A DNA stretch of 7,959 nucleotides from Halieaceae bacterium (GTDB lineage: Bacteria > Pseudomonadota > Gammaproteobacteria > Pseudomonadales > Halieaceae). Positions 1-6,122 of this stretch are shown one piece after another (the stretch's first letter is position 1; each line of letters begins with the position of its first letter). The position numbers were made by a program, and so were the translations under genes. The stretch lies in assembly GCA_011524755.1 (NCBI GenBank), contig WTJR01000207.1:5737-13695 (forward strand), in the 5' to 3' direction. Below the pieces are notes generated by a model. It did not search any database, was not told where the DNA came from, and saw nothing but the letters and a program-made list of their open reading frames with translations.

Positions 1-860
1 ACCCCAGCACAATCCGGCACCCCTGCCCTCGAGGCGCTAATCAACCGCTCATCAATCTCGCGAACAGGCTGGCCTCGGGAAGCTCTCAAGCCATTATCCG
101 CCTCAAAACGTCTCGTCAAAATATTGGGGTCCGACTCTTCCCAATAACCATTGGCGAGCTCAATACCGTGCACATAAGCCTCAAATCGCGCGGCAACCGA
201 ATGACCGCCGCGTTCGATGATGCGCGAGAGCGCTGCTTGCTGTTCAAGGAAATCAACGATGAAGACAAGCCCCCATGATGCTATGCCGGGCTCCACGACA
301 TGGGTCATCAGGAGGTCGAGGTAGTCGAGCTTATCGAGGTCACCAACCACATCTATGCCAGCATTCTCAGCCGCTACCTTCAGCTCTAGCTTGGTCGCAT
401 CGTGTAGGTTGATCTGGCAAAAATGATCGAGCAGGGCGTCGAGCGACCAAATCTGCCATGTGGAAAGCCGCAAGGTCTCAGCAATCAACTCGGCGACCTC
501 ACGCATCAGTTGATAGTGCGTCCAGTCGATCCGATACCACTCCAGCATCACGAATTCGGGATTGTGGCGACCGCCATGCTCGCCGGATCTAAACACCTTA
601 CCCAGTTGGAAGATATCGCCGGACCCTGAAGCGAGTAGTCGCTTCATCGCATACTCGGGCGAGCTCTGTAAAAATCGCGTGCCGTCGGGCGTCGCCACCT
701 CAAACAACTCGATGTTGGGATCCGTGATTGCAAACTGCCCCAGTGAGGGAGTATCGACTTCCAGCACGCCGCGCGATGACAAAAACGCCCTGACTTCGGC
801 AAGCATAGCGGCGCGAGCGCGTAGCTCATCGATGCCTGCGCTCGGCTCCCATTCAGACAT
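1..860 (-). CDS. epmA: EF-P--(R)-beta-lysine ligase EpmA (GenX/PoxA/YjeA), C-terminus cut by window edge
   Basis: This is a class II lysyl-tRNA synthetase paralogue without an anticodon-binding domain. It activates (R)-beta-lysine with ATP and transfers it to Lys34 of EF-P in the cytoplasm. I translated 286 complete codons from the ATG at 858-860 with no stop before the window edge. Recognisable blocks are RGVLEVDTP (residues 30-38), SSPEYAMKRLL (66-76), motif 2 FRSGEHGGRHNPEF (90-103) followed by MLEWYR, and GIELANGYWE (232-241). The visible part ends at VPDCAG (281-286), just before the class II motif 3 (GVALGVDRL in E. coli), so about 40 of roughly 325 residues are missing. The start matches the family N-terminus. 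There is no clear Shine-Dalgarno sequence. With only 14 nt after the efp stop, translational coupling is likely. One oddity is FLEQQAAL (204-211), where relatives carry a proline-containing FPASQA-type segment. Identity is nearly certain. Confidence 0.96.
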   Translation of the reverse strand, partial: MSEWEPSAGIDELRARAAMLAEVRAFLSSRGVLEVDTPSLGQFAITDPNIELFEVATPDGTRFLQSSPEYAMKRLLASGSGDIFQLGKVFRSGEHGGRHNPEFVMLEWYRIDWTHYQLMREVAELIAETLRLSTWQIWSLDALLDHFCQINLHDATKLELKVAAENAGIDVVGDLDKLDYLDLLMTHVVEPGIASWGLVFIVDFLEQQAALSRIIERGGHSVAARFEAYVHGIELANGYWEESDPNILTRRFEADNGLRASRGQPVREIDERLISASRAGVPDCAG

Positions 861-874
861 CGCAGGTGTTTACG

Positions 875-1447
875 TCAGGCCTTGCTGGCTCGGCTTACGT
901 ACTCGCCACTTCGGGTATCAACCCGGATAACTTCTCCCTCAGACAAGAACAAGGGAACGCGCACTACCGCACCCGTGGATAAGGTTGCGGGCTTACTTCC
1001 ACCTTGCGCAGTGTCCCCTTTTAGCCCGGGATCGGTTTCAGTAATTTCAAGCTCGATAAAGTTTGGAGGAGTCACCGTTAGCGGCGCGCCATTAAATAAG
1101 GTTACTTCGAACTTTTCCTGCTCTTTCAACCACTTCTCAGCATCCGCGACGGCCGCCTTGTCCGCTGAGTGTTGCTCAAACGTGTTGGGGTCCATGAAGT
1201 ACCAAAACTCGCCGTCGGTGTAGGAGTACTCGAGATCAATGTCCAGCACGTCAGCGCCCTCGAGCGAATCACCTGACTTAAAGGTCTTCTCCAGAACACG
1301 GCCGGAGCGAAGGTTGCGCAGCTTGACTCTGTTAAACGCCTGCCCTTTTCCGGGCTTAACGTACTCGTTCTCTAGGATGGAGCACGGCTCGTTATCGAGC
1401 ATGACCTTGAGTCCGGGTTTAAATTCGTTGGTAGAAAAATTGGGCAT
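875..1447 (-). CDS. efp: Elongation factor P (beta-lysylated type)
   Basis: EF-P binds between the ribosomal P and E sites and stimulates peptide bond formation at consecutive prolines. The protein has 190 residues (E. coli 188) and aligns throughout: N-terminal KOW-like domain with FKPGLKVMLD (9-18), the modification loop KPGKGQAF (31-38) with Lys34, then KTFKSG, then the OB domains with TPPNFIELEI, TDPGLKGDTA and the C-terminal RSGEYVSR. Lys34 with flanking Gly33 and Gly35 is the EpmA-type acceptor, consistent with epmA directly downstream. I chose the ATG at 1445-1447 because MPNFSTNEFKPG matches the family start and a GAGG lies 10 nt upstream. An in-frame ATG at 1484-1486 would add 13 non-homologous residues, and its ATG falls inside a -10-like TATGAT. 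The gene is probably transcribed together with epmA, perhaps also from the serB promoter. Confidence 0.98.
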   Translation of the reverse strand: MPNFSTNEFKPGLKVMLDNEPCSILENEYVKPGKGQAFNRVKLRNLRSGRVLEKTFKSGDSLEGADVLDIDLEYSYTDGEFWYFMDPNTFEQHSADKAAVADAEKWLKEQEKFEVTLFNGAPLTVTPPNFIELEITETDPGLKGDTAQGGSKPATLSTGAVVRVPLFLSEGEVIRVDTRSGEYVSRASKA

Positions 1448-1457
1448 GAGATCCAAA

Positions 1458-1461
1458 CCTC
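1458..1461 (-). promoter_or_regulatory. Ribosome binding site deciding the efp start
   Basis: GAGG on the minus strand lies 10 nt upstream of the ATG at 1445-1447. The spacing is slightly long but usable. The upstream alternative ATG at 1484-1486 has an AAGGT directly abutting it, too close to act as a ribosome binding site. Confidence 0.5.
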
Positions 1462-1481
1462 GCGGCATCAATAATGGCGCG

Positions 1482-1487
1482 ATCATA
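1482..1487 (-). promoter_or_regulatory. Putative -10 element for efp-epmA
   Basis: TATGAT on the minus strand (5 of 6 to TATAAT) lies in the serB-efp gap, about 35 nt before the efp ATG. No convincing -35 hexamer is seen 16-18 nt upstream (the candidates are CGCCGA-like), and there is no TGn extension. This makes it a tentative internal promoter. It would let efp-epmA be expressed independently of serB. Confidence 0.3.
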
Positions 1488-1510
1488 CCTTAGAGACACA
1501 CGAATCGGCG

Positions 1511-1523
1511 AGCGGGGTCCGCT
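1511..1523 (-). other. Short GC-rich hairpin just after the serB stop
   Basis: A 5-bp inverted repeat, AGCGG and CCGCT with a 3-nt loop, begins 1 nt after the serB stop codon. On the serB strand it is followed by mixed sequence, not a T-tract, so it is not a canonical intrinsic terminator. It could weakly attenuate serB read-through or protect a 3' end. It is short enough to be chance. Confidence 0.25.
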
Positions 1524-1524
1524 G

Positions 1525-2418
1525 TTAGCTGGACCTATTACCCAAAAAGTAGAGGGCTCCGTCCAAACCCACCGTTGATATCTGATACCGCGCCTGCGCC
1601 CTGACTACGGGCTTGGCTCTAAAAGCGACACCGATACCCGCCGCGTTGAGCATTTTGAGATCATTTGCCCCATCGCCAACGGCCAAGGTCTGACGCAAAG
1701 TGATACCCATTGAGTCCGCTATTTCACGTAACTTGGCCTCCTTGTACTCGGCATTGACGATGGGTGAGATCGCGACCCCCGTTAACCGGCCATCAACAAC
1801 CTCCAGGGTGTTGGCAAAGTACTCATCCATTCCTAGTTCCGTCGCAACGTGGTCAGCAAACAAACTGAAGCCGCCTGAAATAATGACCGTTCTAACACCC
1901 CTTGCGCGCAAGGTGGTCATCAGCTCTCGCGCACCATCGGTGTAAGGGAGACTCTTGGCTATCTCTACCGCCGTGCTGGCATCAAGATTACGCAGCAGAC
2001 CCAGTCGCTCCGAAAAGCTCTGACTAAAGTCCAACTCTCCTCGCATGGCGCGCTCGGTGATGGCCGCTACCTGCTCACCCACGCCGGCACGTCTCGCCAA
2101 CTCATCAATGACCTCGCACTGAATGAGTGTCGAATCCATATCGAACACAGCAAGTTTGATATCTGATATTGCATCTGACGGATGCTGAAAATTGACGTCC
2201 ACGTGGTCAGCAAGCCCTAGATCGGACCATGCTATCGACGCGAGGTCTGCTGACTCTGAATGAAGGTGCCAGCGCTGTGCACATCGAGTACTGGCTAATG
2301 TTTTAGCAACAGGCAAGGTTTCGGTATCCACAATCCGAATCTGCTGTTCTTTTAGAAATGCCGTGACCGTAGGCAAGTTCGGCATGGCGGGCCGATTTGC
2401 CAGAATCGTAATATGCAT
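1525..2418 (-). CDS. serB: Phosphoserine phosphatase SerB
   Basis: SerB dephosphorylates O-phospho-L-serine to L-serine, the last step of the phosphorylated serine pathway, in the cytoplasm. It is an HAD-superfamily enzyme. Motif I is FDMDSTLIQ (92-100), with nucleophile Asp93 and acid/base Asp95. TERAMRGELDF (121-131) is the family's substrate-specificity segment. Motif II is IISGGF (179-184), the motif III lysine lies in YKEAKL (225-230), and motif IV is VGDGANDLKML (247-257). All catalytic residues are present. At 297 residues it is shorter than E. coli SerB (322). The N-terminal 80 residues are divergent and retain at best one ACT-like beta-alpha-beta unit (MHITILA to IRIVDTETL). The ATG at 2416-2418 is preceded only by a weak AGG. 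The gene is divergent from the Smp-family gene, a known association. The downstream gap to efp is 77 nt, so a serB-efp-epmA transcript is possible. Confidence 0.97.
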   Translation of the reverse strand: MHITILANRPAMPNLPTVTAFLKEQQIRIVDTETLPVAKTLASTRCAQRWHLHSESADLASIAWSDLGLADHVDVNFQHPSDAISDIKLAVFDMDSTLIQCEVIDELARRAGVGEQVAAITERAMRGELDFSQSFSERLGLLRNLDASTAVEIAKSLPYTDGARELMTTLRARGVRTVIISGGFSLFADHVATELGMDEYFANTLEVVDGRLTGVAISPIVNAEYKEAKLREIADSMGITLRQTLAVGDGANDLKMLNAAGIGVAFRAKPVVRAQARYQISTVGLDGALYFLGNRSS

Positions 2419-2428
2419 TGACCTATTT

Positions 2429-2456
2429 TTGACGTCGCTTCTGGGGGGTTCATGAT
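2429..2456 (+). promoter_or_regulatory. Putative sigma-70 promoter for the Smp-family gene
   Basis: A -35 TTGACG (2429-2434, 5 of 6) and a -10 CATGAT (2451-2456, 4 of 6) are separated by 16 nt. Transcription would start near 2463, giving a leader of about 60 nt before the GTG start. This is the best promoter match seen in the window. It sits in the 104-nt divergent region, and its -10 coincides with the serB -10 on the other strand. Confidence 0.45.
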
Positions 2457-2457
2457 A
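2452..2457 (-). promoter_or_regulatory. Putative serB -10 element
   Basis: TATCAT on the minus strand (5 of 6 to TATAAT) lies 33 nt before the serB ATG. No good -35 is found at normal spacing; CTGGCA at 2478-2483 is the nearest match but is 20 nt away. It overlaps the -10 of the opposing promoter on the plus strand almost exactly. Confidence 0.35.
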
Positions 2458-2507
2458 CCCTGAGACATGGGCGACATTGCCAGCGTTGCGCGAAAACCTC
2501 AGATTTT

Positions 2508-2518
2508 AGGGAGCAGGA
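2508..2518 (+). promoter_or_regulatory. Ribosome binding site supporting a GTG start
   Basis: Two purine-rich matches precede the GTG at 2523: AGGGAG (2508-2513, 9 nt away) and AGGA (2515-2518, 4 nt away). They support the GTG as the true start. The hydrophobic N-terminus begins only a few codons later, so a downstream start would remove the first membrane helix. Confidence 0.55.
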
Positions 2519-2522
2519 AGTA

Positions 2523-3767
2523 GTGGTCTTCTGGGAGCGTTTAGATATAGGCCAAAAGACTGGCTTGCTCGCCGCCGCTGCCGTTTTGATAGCCGCGCAA
2601 ATAACACTGGCCTTGACACTCGCCTCAAAGGCTTATTTAGAGGCAGAGACACGCGCCCTTCACGCGGAAGCACTGTTAAATGCTGTGGCGTCGCGCACAG
2701 CTGGGCTGGTCGCCTCAGATGACATGCTTACAGCCACAAGTGAACTCAACAAATTACTGTCTTCTGACGTCGTCAGTGGTGCGGCAATTTCCGATGTGGA
2801 TGGAGAGTTCCTATTGGTCGTGGGATCCGTAACCAATACGGAGCATCTGTACCATACCCCACTCAGAATCGGCCCAGACATTGCGGGGCAGTTGACCGTG
2901 CAATTGGAGCGTGTGACGTCAACTTCATCCCTGCAATGGACGGTCTCTGCACTCAGTCTCGTATTAGCCATGTTCAGTTACGCGGGTGCTGTGTCGATTT
3001 CCAGATCGCAATCGCATCGACTCAGAGCGATCCTCGGACGTATCGCACACTCGGGCCAGGTTGATGATCGGCAAGACGCTTTGGCGCAAATAGAGACCGC
3101 AATCGATGATCTTCCGCTCGATCTGATAAGCCCAGCCAATGCAGAGGGCGTTGACGAAACGTCACTCAACTCAATGGCCGTCACAACCATCAGTCTTGAC
3201 CACCTCGGCAAGTACATCGATACCGTCGATGAAATCACCCTCGCAAATTACGTCGGAACATACGAAACGCTGGCAAAAGCAGTCGCGCAACTGCTCGACG
3301 GCGACCTTCAGACTGTCAGACCTGAGAGTCTGACGCTCTTTTTTGAGGGCACTAAACGGGGTATGACACCCGATGCCCGAGCCGTTATTGCGAGCACCTT
3401 ACTGCAGCACCTACTAGCGGTAGCTGAGCGGAGCCAGCGGCGAAAATTTATCTGTGGAATCGGTGTCGGACGCAGTGACATGGGTCGTGGTGAACGGGGA
3501 TCAGCCTATGCCACCCTTTACAACCAAACGGTGATCGATGAAACACTGACCATGGCGCAACGGGCGGGCTCATCAGTAAAGCTTGCGCCCTCGATTTTAG
3601 AAAGCGATCAGGTTGAGGCTTTGTTTGACGTCATTGAGACAGCAGACGGCGACACCCAGCTGGGTGCACCCACCCCGGAACTGCTGCCCGAGCTAGATAA
3701 ACAGAGCAAACTGCTGCAGCGACGGCTTTTCCCCGATGTGGGTGAGCAGTCTGACCTCCCGTTTTAA
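2523..3767 (+). CDS. AhpA/YtjB (Smp) family two-helix membrane protein
   Basis: A 414-residue inner-membrane protein. I assign it to the SerB-associated AhpA/YtjB family (Pfam SMP_2, 'virulence factor haemolysin') from architecture and from its position between serB and parC. A short cytoplasmic N-terminus is followed by TM1 (about 14-35), a periplasmic region of about 100 residues (36-138) with a PAS/Cache-like strand pattern (AAISDVDGEFLLVVGS, 87-102; then LTVQLE), TM2 (about 139-160), and a 254-residue cytoplasmic part. This begins with a basic HAMP-like stretch (SRSQSHRLRAI, 160-170). Residues 218-356 have a beta-alpha pattern resembling a degenerate class III nucleotidyl cyclase fold. 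Asp226 sits where the first metal ligand would be, but the second Asp and the substrate motifs are missing. The family has been linked to haemolysin expression, but its biochemical function is unknown, and a sensory role is inference. The last codon overlaps the parC stop. Confidence 0.8.
   Translation: MVFWERLDIGQKTGLLAAAAVLIAAQITLALTLASKAYLEAETRALHAEALLNAVASRTAGLVASDDMLTATSELNKLLSSDVVSGAAISDVDGEFLLVVGSVTNTEHLYHTPLRIGPDIAGQLTVQLERVTSTSSLQWTVSALSLVLAMFSYAGAVSISRSQSHRLRAILGRIAHSGQVDDRQDALAQIETAIDDLPLDLISPANAEGVDETSLNSMAVTTISLDHLGKYIDTVDEITLANYVGTYETLAKAVAQLLDGDLQTVRPESLTLFFEGTKRGMTPDARAVIASTLLQHLLAVAERSQRRKFICGIGVGRSDMGRGERGSAYATLYNQTVIDETLTMAQRAGSSVKLAPSILESDQVEALFDVIETADGDTQLGAPTPELLPELDKQSKLLQRRLFPDVGEQSDLPF
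3315..3344 (+). other. Terminator-like hairpin plus T6 inside the Smp-family gene
   Basis: A perfect 7-bp inverted repeat, GTCAGAC (3315-3321) and GTCTGAC (3328-3334) with a 6-nt loop, is followed 4 nt later by TTTTTT (3339-3344). It lies within the reading frame, where the T-run encodes Phe-Phe. It resembles an intrinsic terminator on the plus strand, but the stem is short, not very GC-rich, and separated from the T-run. It may be an intragenic attenuator or chance. Confidence 0.3.
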
Positions 3768-6016
3768 CCGTCGGCGATTGCCAGCCCACTGACCTTCTGG
3801 AACCCCTTAGGTAATCGATTGCCTCGGCGACCACGCTCGCCACGGTAGTTCTCGAGATCAGAGAGTTTGAGCTTTAGATATTGACGACCCGACTGCACCT
3901 GCACCACATCACCATCTCCGAACACCAGAAGTCCCACAAGTAGCTCCTCGCGGGCCTGCGCTCTAGCCGACGGAATGCCAATGATTTTGTTTCCCTTACC
4001 CTTGGCGAGCTCCGGCAAATCCGCCAGCGGGAATACCAACAGTCGACCCTCAGACGTCGCTGCCGCAACCAGTAAATTCTGTCGCTCAGGCACGATAACG
4101 GGCGGCATGACCTGTGAACCTTTAGGCAAGCTCAATACCGCCTTGCCCGCCTTGTTCTTGGCGACGAGATCGCCGAACTTGGCAACGAACCCATAGCCGG
4201 CGTCGGTGGCCAGCAAGAACTTTTGATGCTCTGTTCCCGTCATCAGCCCTTCAAAAGTGGCGCCCGAGGGAGGTGCAATTCGTCCCGTCAAAGGCTCACC
4301 CTGACCTCGCGCCGATGGGAGTTGATGTGTCGGCAACGAGTAGGCCCTACCGGTCGAATCAAATACCACCGTAGTCTGATTGCTGCGTCCCAGTGCTGAA
4401 AACTTATAAGCATCGCCGGACTTGTAGTTGAGCGTCTCCGGATCGATATCATGGCCTTTCGCAGCGCGAATCCAACCTTTCTCTGACAGAACGACTGTCA
4501 TGGGGTCGGCACTGGTGAGCTCGAGCTCGGAGAAGGCCTTAGCTTCCTCAACCTGAACCAGGCGTGACCGGCGCTCGTCGCCATACTCATCGGCAATGGC
4601 GACCAGTTCACCGCGAATAAGCTTGGTCATCAGTGCATTACTGCCCAACGTTTTTTGCAGTGAATCCCGCTCCTCGCTCAACTCGGACTGCTCACCGCGG
4701 ATTTTCATCTCCTCGAGTTTCGCCAGATTCCGCAGCTTTAAGTCGAGAATGGCGTCAGCCTGAATATCAGATAGCGAGAATCGCGCCATCAGCTCCTGCT
4801 TGGGCTCTTCCTCCTCTCGGATAATTCGAATCACCTCATCGATATTTAGATAGGCAACGAGATAACCTTCTAGAATGTGCAGCCGCTTGAGCACCCTCTC
4901 AAGCCGGTACTCAAGGCGTCTGCGGACGGTCTGGCGTCGGAACTGGACCCAGTCGCGCAGCAACATATCGAGTGAGCGCACACCCGGCCGCCCATTCATC
5001 CCAATCACATTGAGATTCACGCGGTATGTTCGCTCCAGATCGGTCGTAGCAAACAAGTGACTCATCATGGCGTCGAGGTCGACACGGTTAGAGCGCGGGA
5101 CAATCACCAAGCGCGTCGGATGCTCGTGGTCAGATTCATCACGTAGATCCGACACCATCGGTAGTTTTTTGGCCTGCATCTGAGCAGCGATTTGCTCTAG
5201 CACTTTGGACCCTGATACCTGGTAAGGCAGTGCATGAAGCACAACGGCTCCATCTTCACGTTGCCAGGCTGCACGCATGCGAATGCTGCCGCGCCCAGTC
5301 CGGTATATATCTCGGATCTCCTCGGGTGACGTCGTAATTTCAGCATCGGTCGGGAAGTCAGGCGCCTGAATATGACCGCAGAGCGCATCAATCGTGGCGT
5401 CTGGATGATCGAGAAGATGAATGGTCGCGTTGACGACTTCGCGCAAGTTGTGAGGCGGAATGTCGGTCGCCATACCCACCGCAATACCTGTCGTGCCATT
5501 GAGAAGCAGGTTAGGCACCTGTGCCGGCAGCACCATTGGCTCATCGAGGCTGCCATCAAAGTTCGGCTGCCAATCCACCGTACCTTGGCCCAGCTCTCCT
5601 AAAAGCACGTCGGCATATTTGGTTAGTTTGGATTCGGTATACCGCATAGCAGCGAATGACTTGGGGTCATCTGCTGAGCCCCAATTGCCTTGCCCATCAA
5701 TAAGCGGATATCGATAGGAGAAATCCTGCGCCATCAAGACCATCGCCTCGTAAGCGGCACTGTCACCGTGTGGATGGAACTTACCAATGACATCACCCAC
5801 GGTTCGGGCCGACTTCTTATATTTTGCAGAGGACTTCAGTCCCAGCTCGCTCATCGCGTAGACGATTCTTCGCTGAACAGGTTTTAAACCGTCGCCCACG
5901 TGCGGAAGGGCACGATCGAGAATGACGTACATCGAATAATCGAGGTAAGCCTTCTCGGCATACTCCCTTAAGGAGAGGGTTTCGGTAGCTTGAGGGGCGT
6001 TAAAGAGGTCTGACAT
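3764..6016 (-). CDS. parC: DNA topoisomerase IV subunit A ParC
   Basis: ParC is the DNA-cleaving subunit of topoisomerase IV (ParC2ParE2), which decatenates daughter chromosomes and relaxes supercoils using ATP hydrolysed by ParE. Full length is 750 residues (E. coli 752). The winged-helix region contains LKPVQRRIVYAM (44-55) and GKFHPHGDSAAYEAM (78-92). The catalytic Tyr126 is in MRYTESKL (124-131). PYQVSGSKVLEQIA (264-277) and the coiled-coil gate (about 375-470) follow. The C-terminal beta-pinwheel (about 500-750) carries SARGQGEPLTG (568-578), the degenerate GyrA box that distinguishes ParC from GyrA, and ends with YRGERGRRGN. Quinolone-determining positions are the sensitive type (Ser86 and Glu90, equal to E. 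coli Ser80 and Glu84). The ATG at 6014-6016 fits the family start. The nearest SD-like AAAGG is 12 nt away, rather far. parE is not in the window. Confidence 0.98.
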   Translation of the reverse strand: MSDLFNAPQATETLSLREYAEKAYLDYSMYVILDRALPHVGDGLKPVQRRIVYAMSELGLKSSAKYKKSARTVGDVIGKFHPHGDSAAYEAMVLMAQDFSYRYPLIDGQGNWGSADDPKSFAAMRYTESKLTKYADVLLGELGQGTVDWQPNFDGSLDEPMVLPAQVPNLLLNGTTGIAVGMATDIPPHNLREVVNATIHLLDHPDATIDALCGHIQAPDFPTDAEITTSPEEIRDIYRTGRGSIRMRAAWQREDGAVVLHALPYQVSGSKVLEQIAAQMQAKKLPMVSDLRDESDHEHPTRLVIVPRSNRVDLDAMMSHLFATTDLERTYRVNLNVIGMNGRPGVRSLDMLLRDWVQFRRQTVRRRLEYRLERVLKRLHILEGYLVAYLNIDEVIRIIREEEEPKQELMARFSLSDIQADAILDLKLRNLAKLEEMKIRGEQSELSEERDSLQKTLGSNALMTKLIRGELVAIADEYGDERRSRLVQVEEAKAFSELELTSADPMTVVLSEKGWIRAAKGHDIDPETLNYKSGDAYKFSALGRSNQTTVVFDSTGRAYSLPTHQLPSARGQGEPLTGRIAPPSGATFEGLMTGTEHQKFLLATDAGYGFVAKFGDLVAKNKAGKAVLSLPKGSQVMPPVIVPERQNLLVAAATSEGRLLVFPLADLPELAKGKGNKIIGIPSARAQAREELLVGLLVFGDGDVVQVQSGRQYLKLKLSDLENYRGERGRRGNRLPKGFQKVSGLAIADG

Positions 6017-6097
6017 AAAACCGAATTACCTTTGGCAACAAATCGCTCGTTTTGTGGGCGCAGAAGGGTCGCGTCGTGATAGCCTTCGCACGCACAG

Positions 6098-6106
6098 ATT
6101 ATCTCA
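6098..6106 (-). promoter_or_regulatory. Putative extended -10 promoter for parC
   Basis: TGAGATAAT on the minus strand combines a TGn extension with GATAAT (5 of 6). It lies about 82 nt upstream of the parC ATG, giving a leader of roughly 75 nt. No -35 match is present at normal spacing, as expected for an extended -10 promoter. The upstream promoter DNA overlaps the first codons of the divergent elaA gene. Confidence 0.38.
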
Positions 6107-6122
6107 CAGCAGCGACCCTAGC

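Noticed and set aside
423..930. Plus-strand open frames across the epmA region
   Set aside because: They are antisense to a well-conserved EpmA reading frame that remains open to the window edge. Their translations show no recognisable domain.
971..979. DnaA-box-like sequence (CGTGGATAA, one mismatch)
   Set aside because: It is a single site inside conserved efp codons for Leu-Ser-Thr-Gly, with no cluster and no AT-rich region. Best explained as coding sequence.
1448..1486. Longer efp reading frame starting at the ATG at 1486
   Set aside because: The extra 13 residues have no family counterpart, no usable ribosome binding site precedes them, and the ATG lies inside a -10-like TATGAT. The ATG at 1447 with GAGG upstream gives the normal length.
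4640..4661. Inverted repeat ACTGC/GCAGT flanking a T-run within parC
   Set aside because: Only 5 bp pair across a 12-nt loop, and the T-run is inside the loop rather than after the stem. It does not look like a terminator.
5197..5559. 120-codon minus-strand open frame within parC
   Set aside because: It is an out-of-frame shadow of conserved ParC sequence with no family resemblance and no ribosome binding site.
6054..6122. N-terminal extension of elaA from a GTG at 6054
   Set aside because: The 23 added residues are low-complexity in character, unlike ElaA. The region also holds the putative parC promoter. The family start matches the ATG at 6123.
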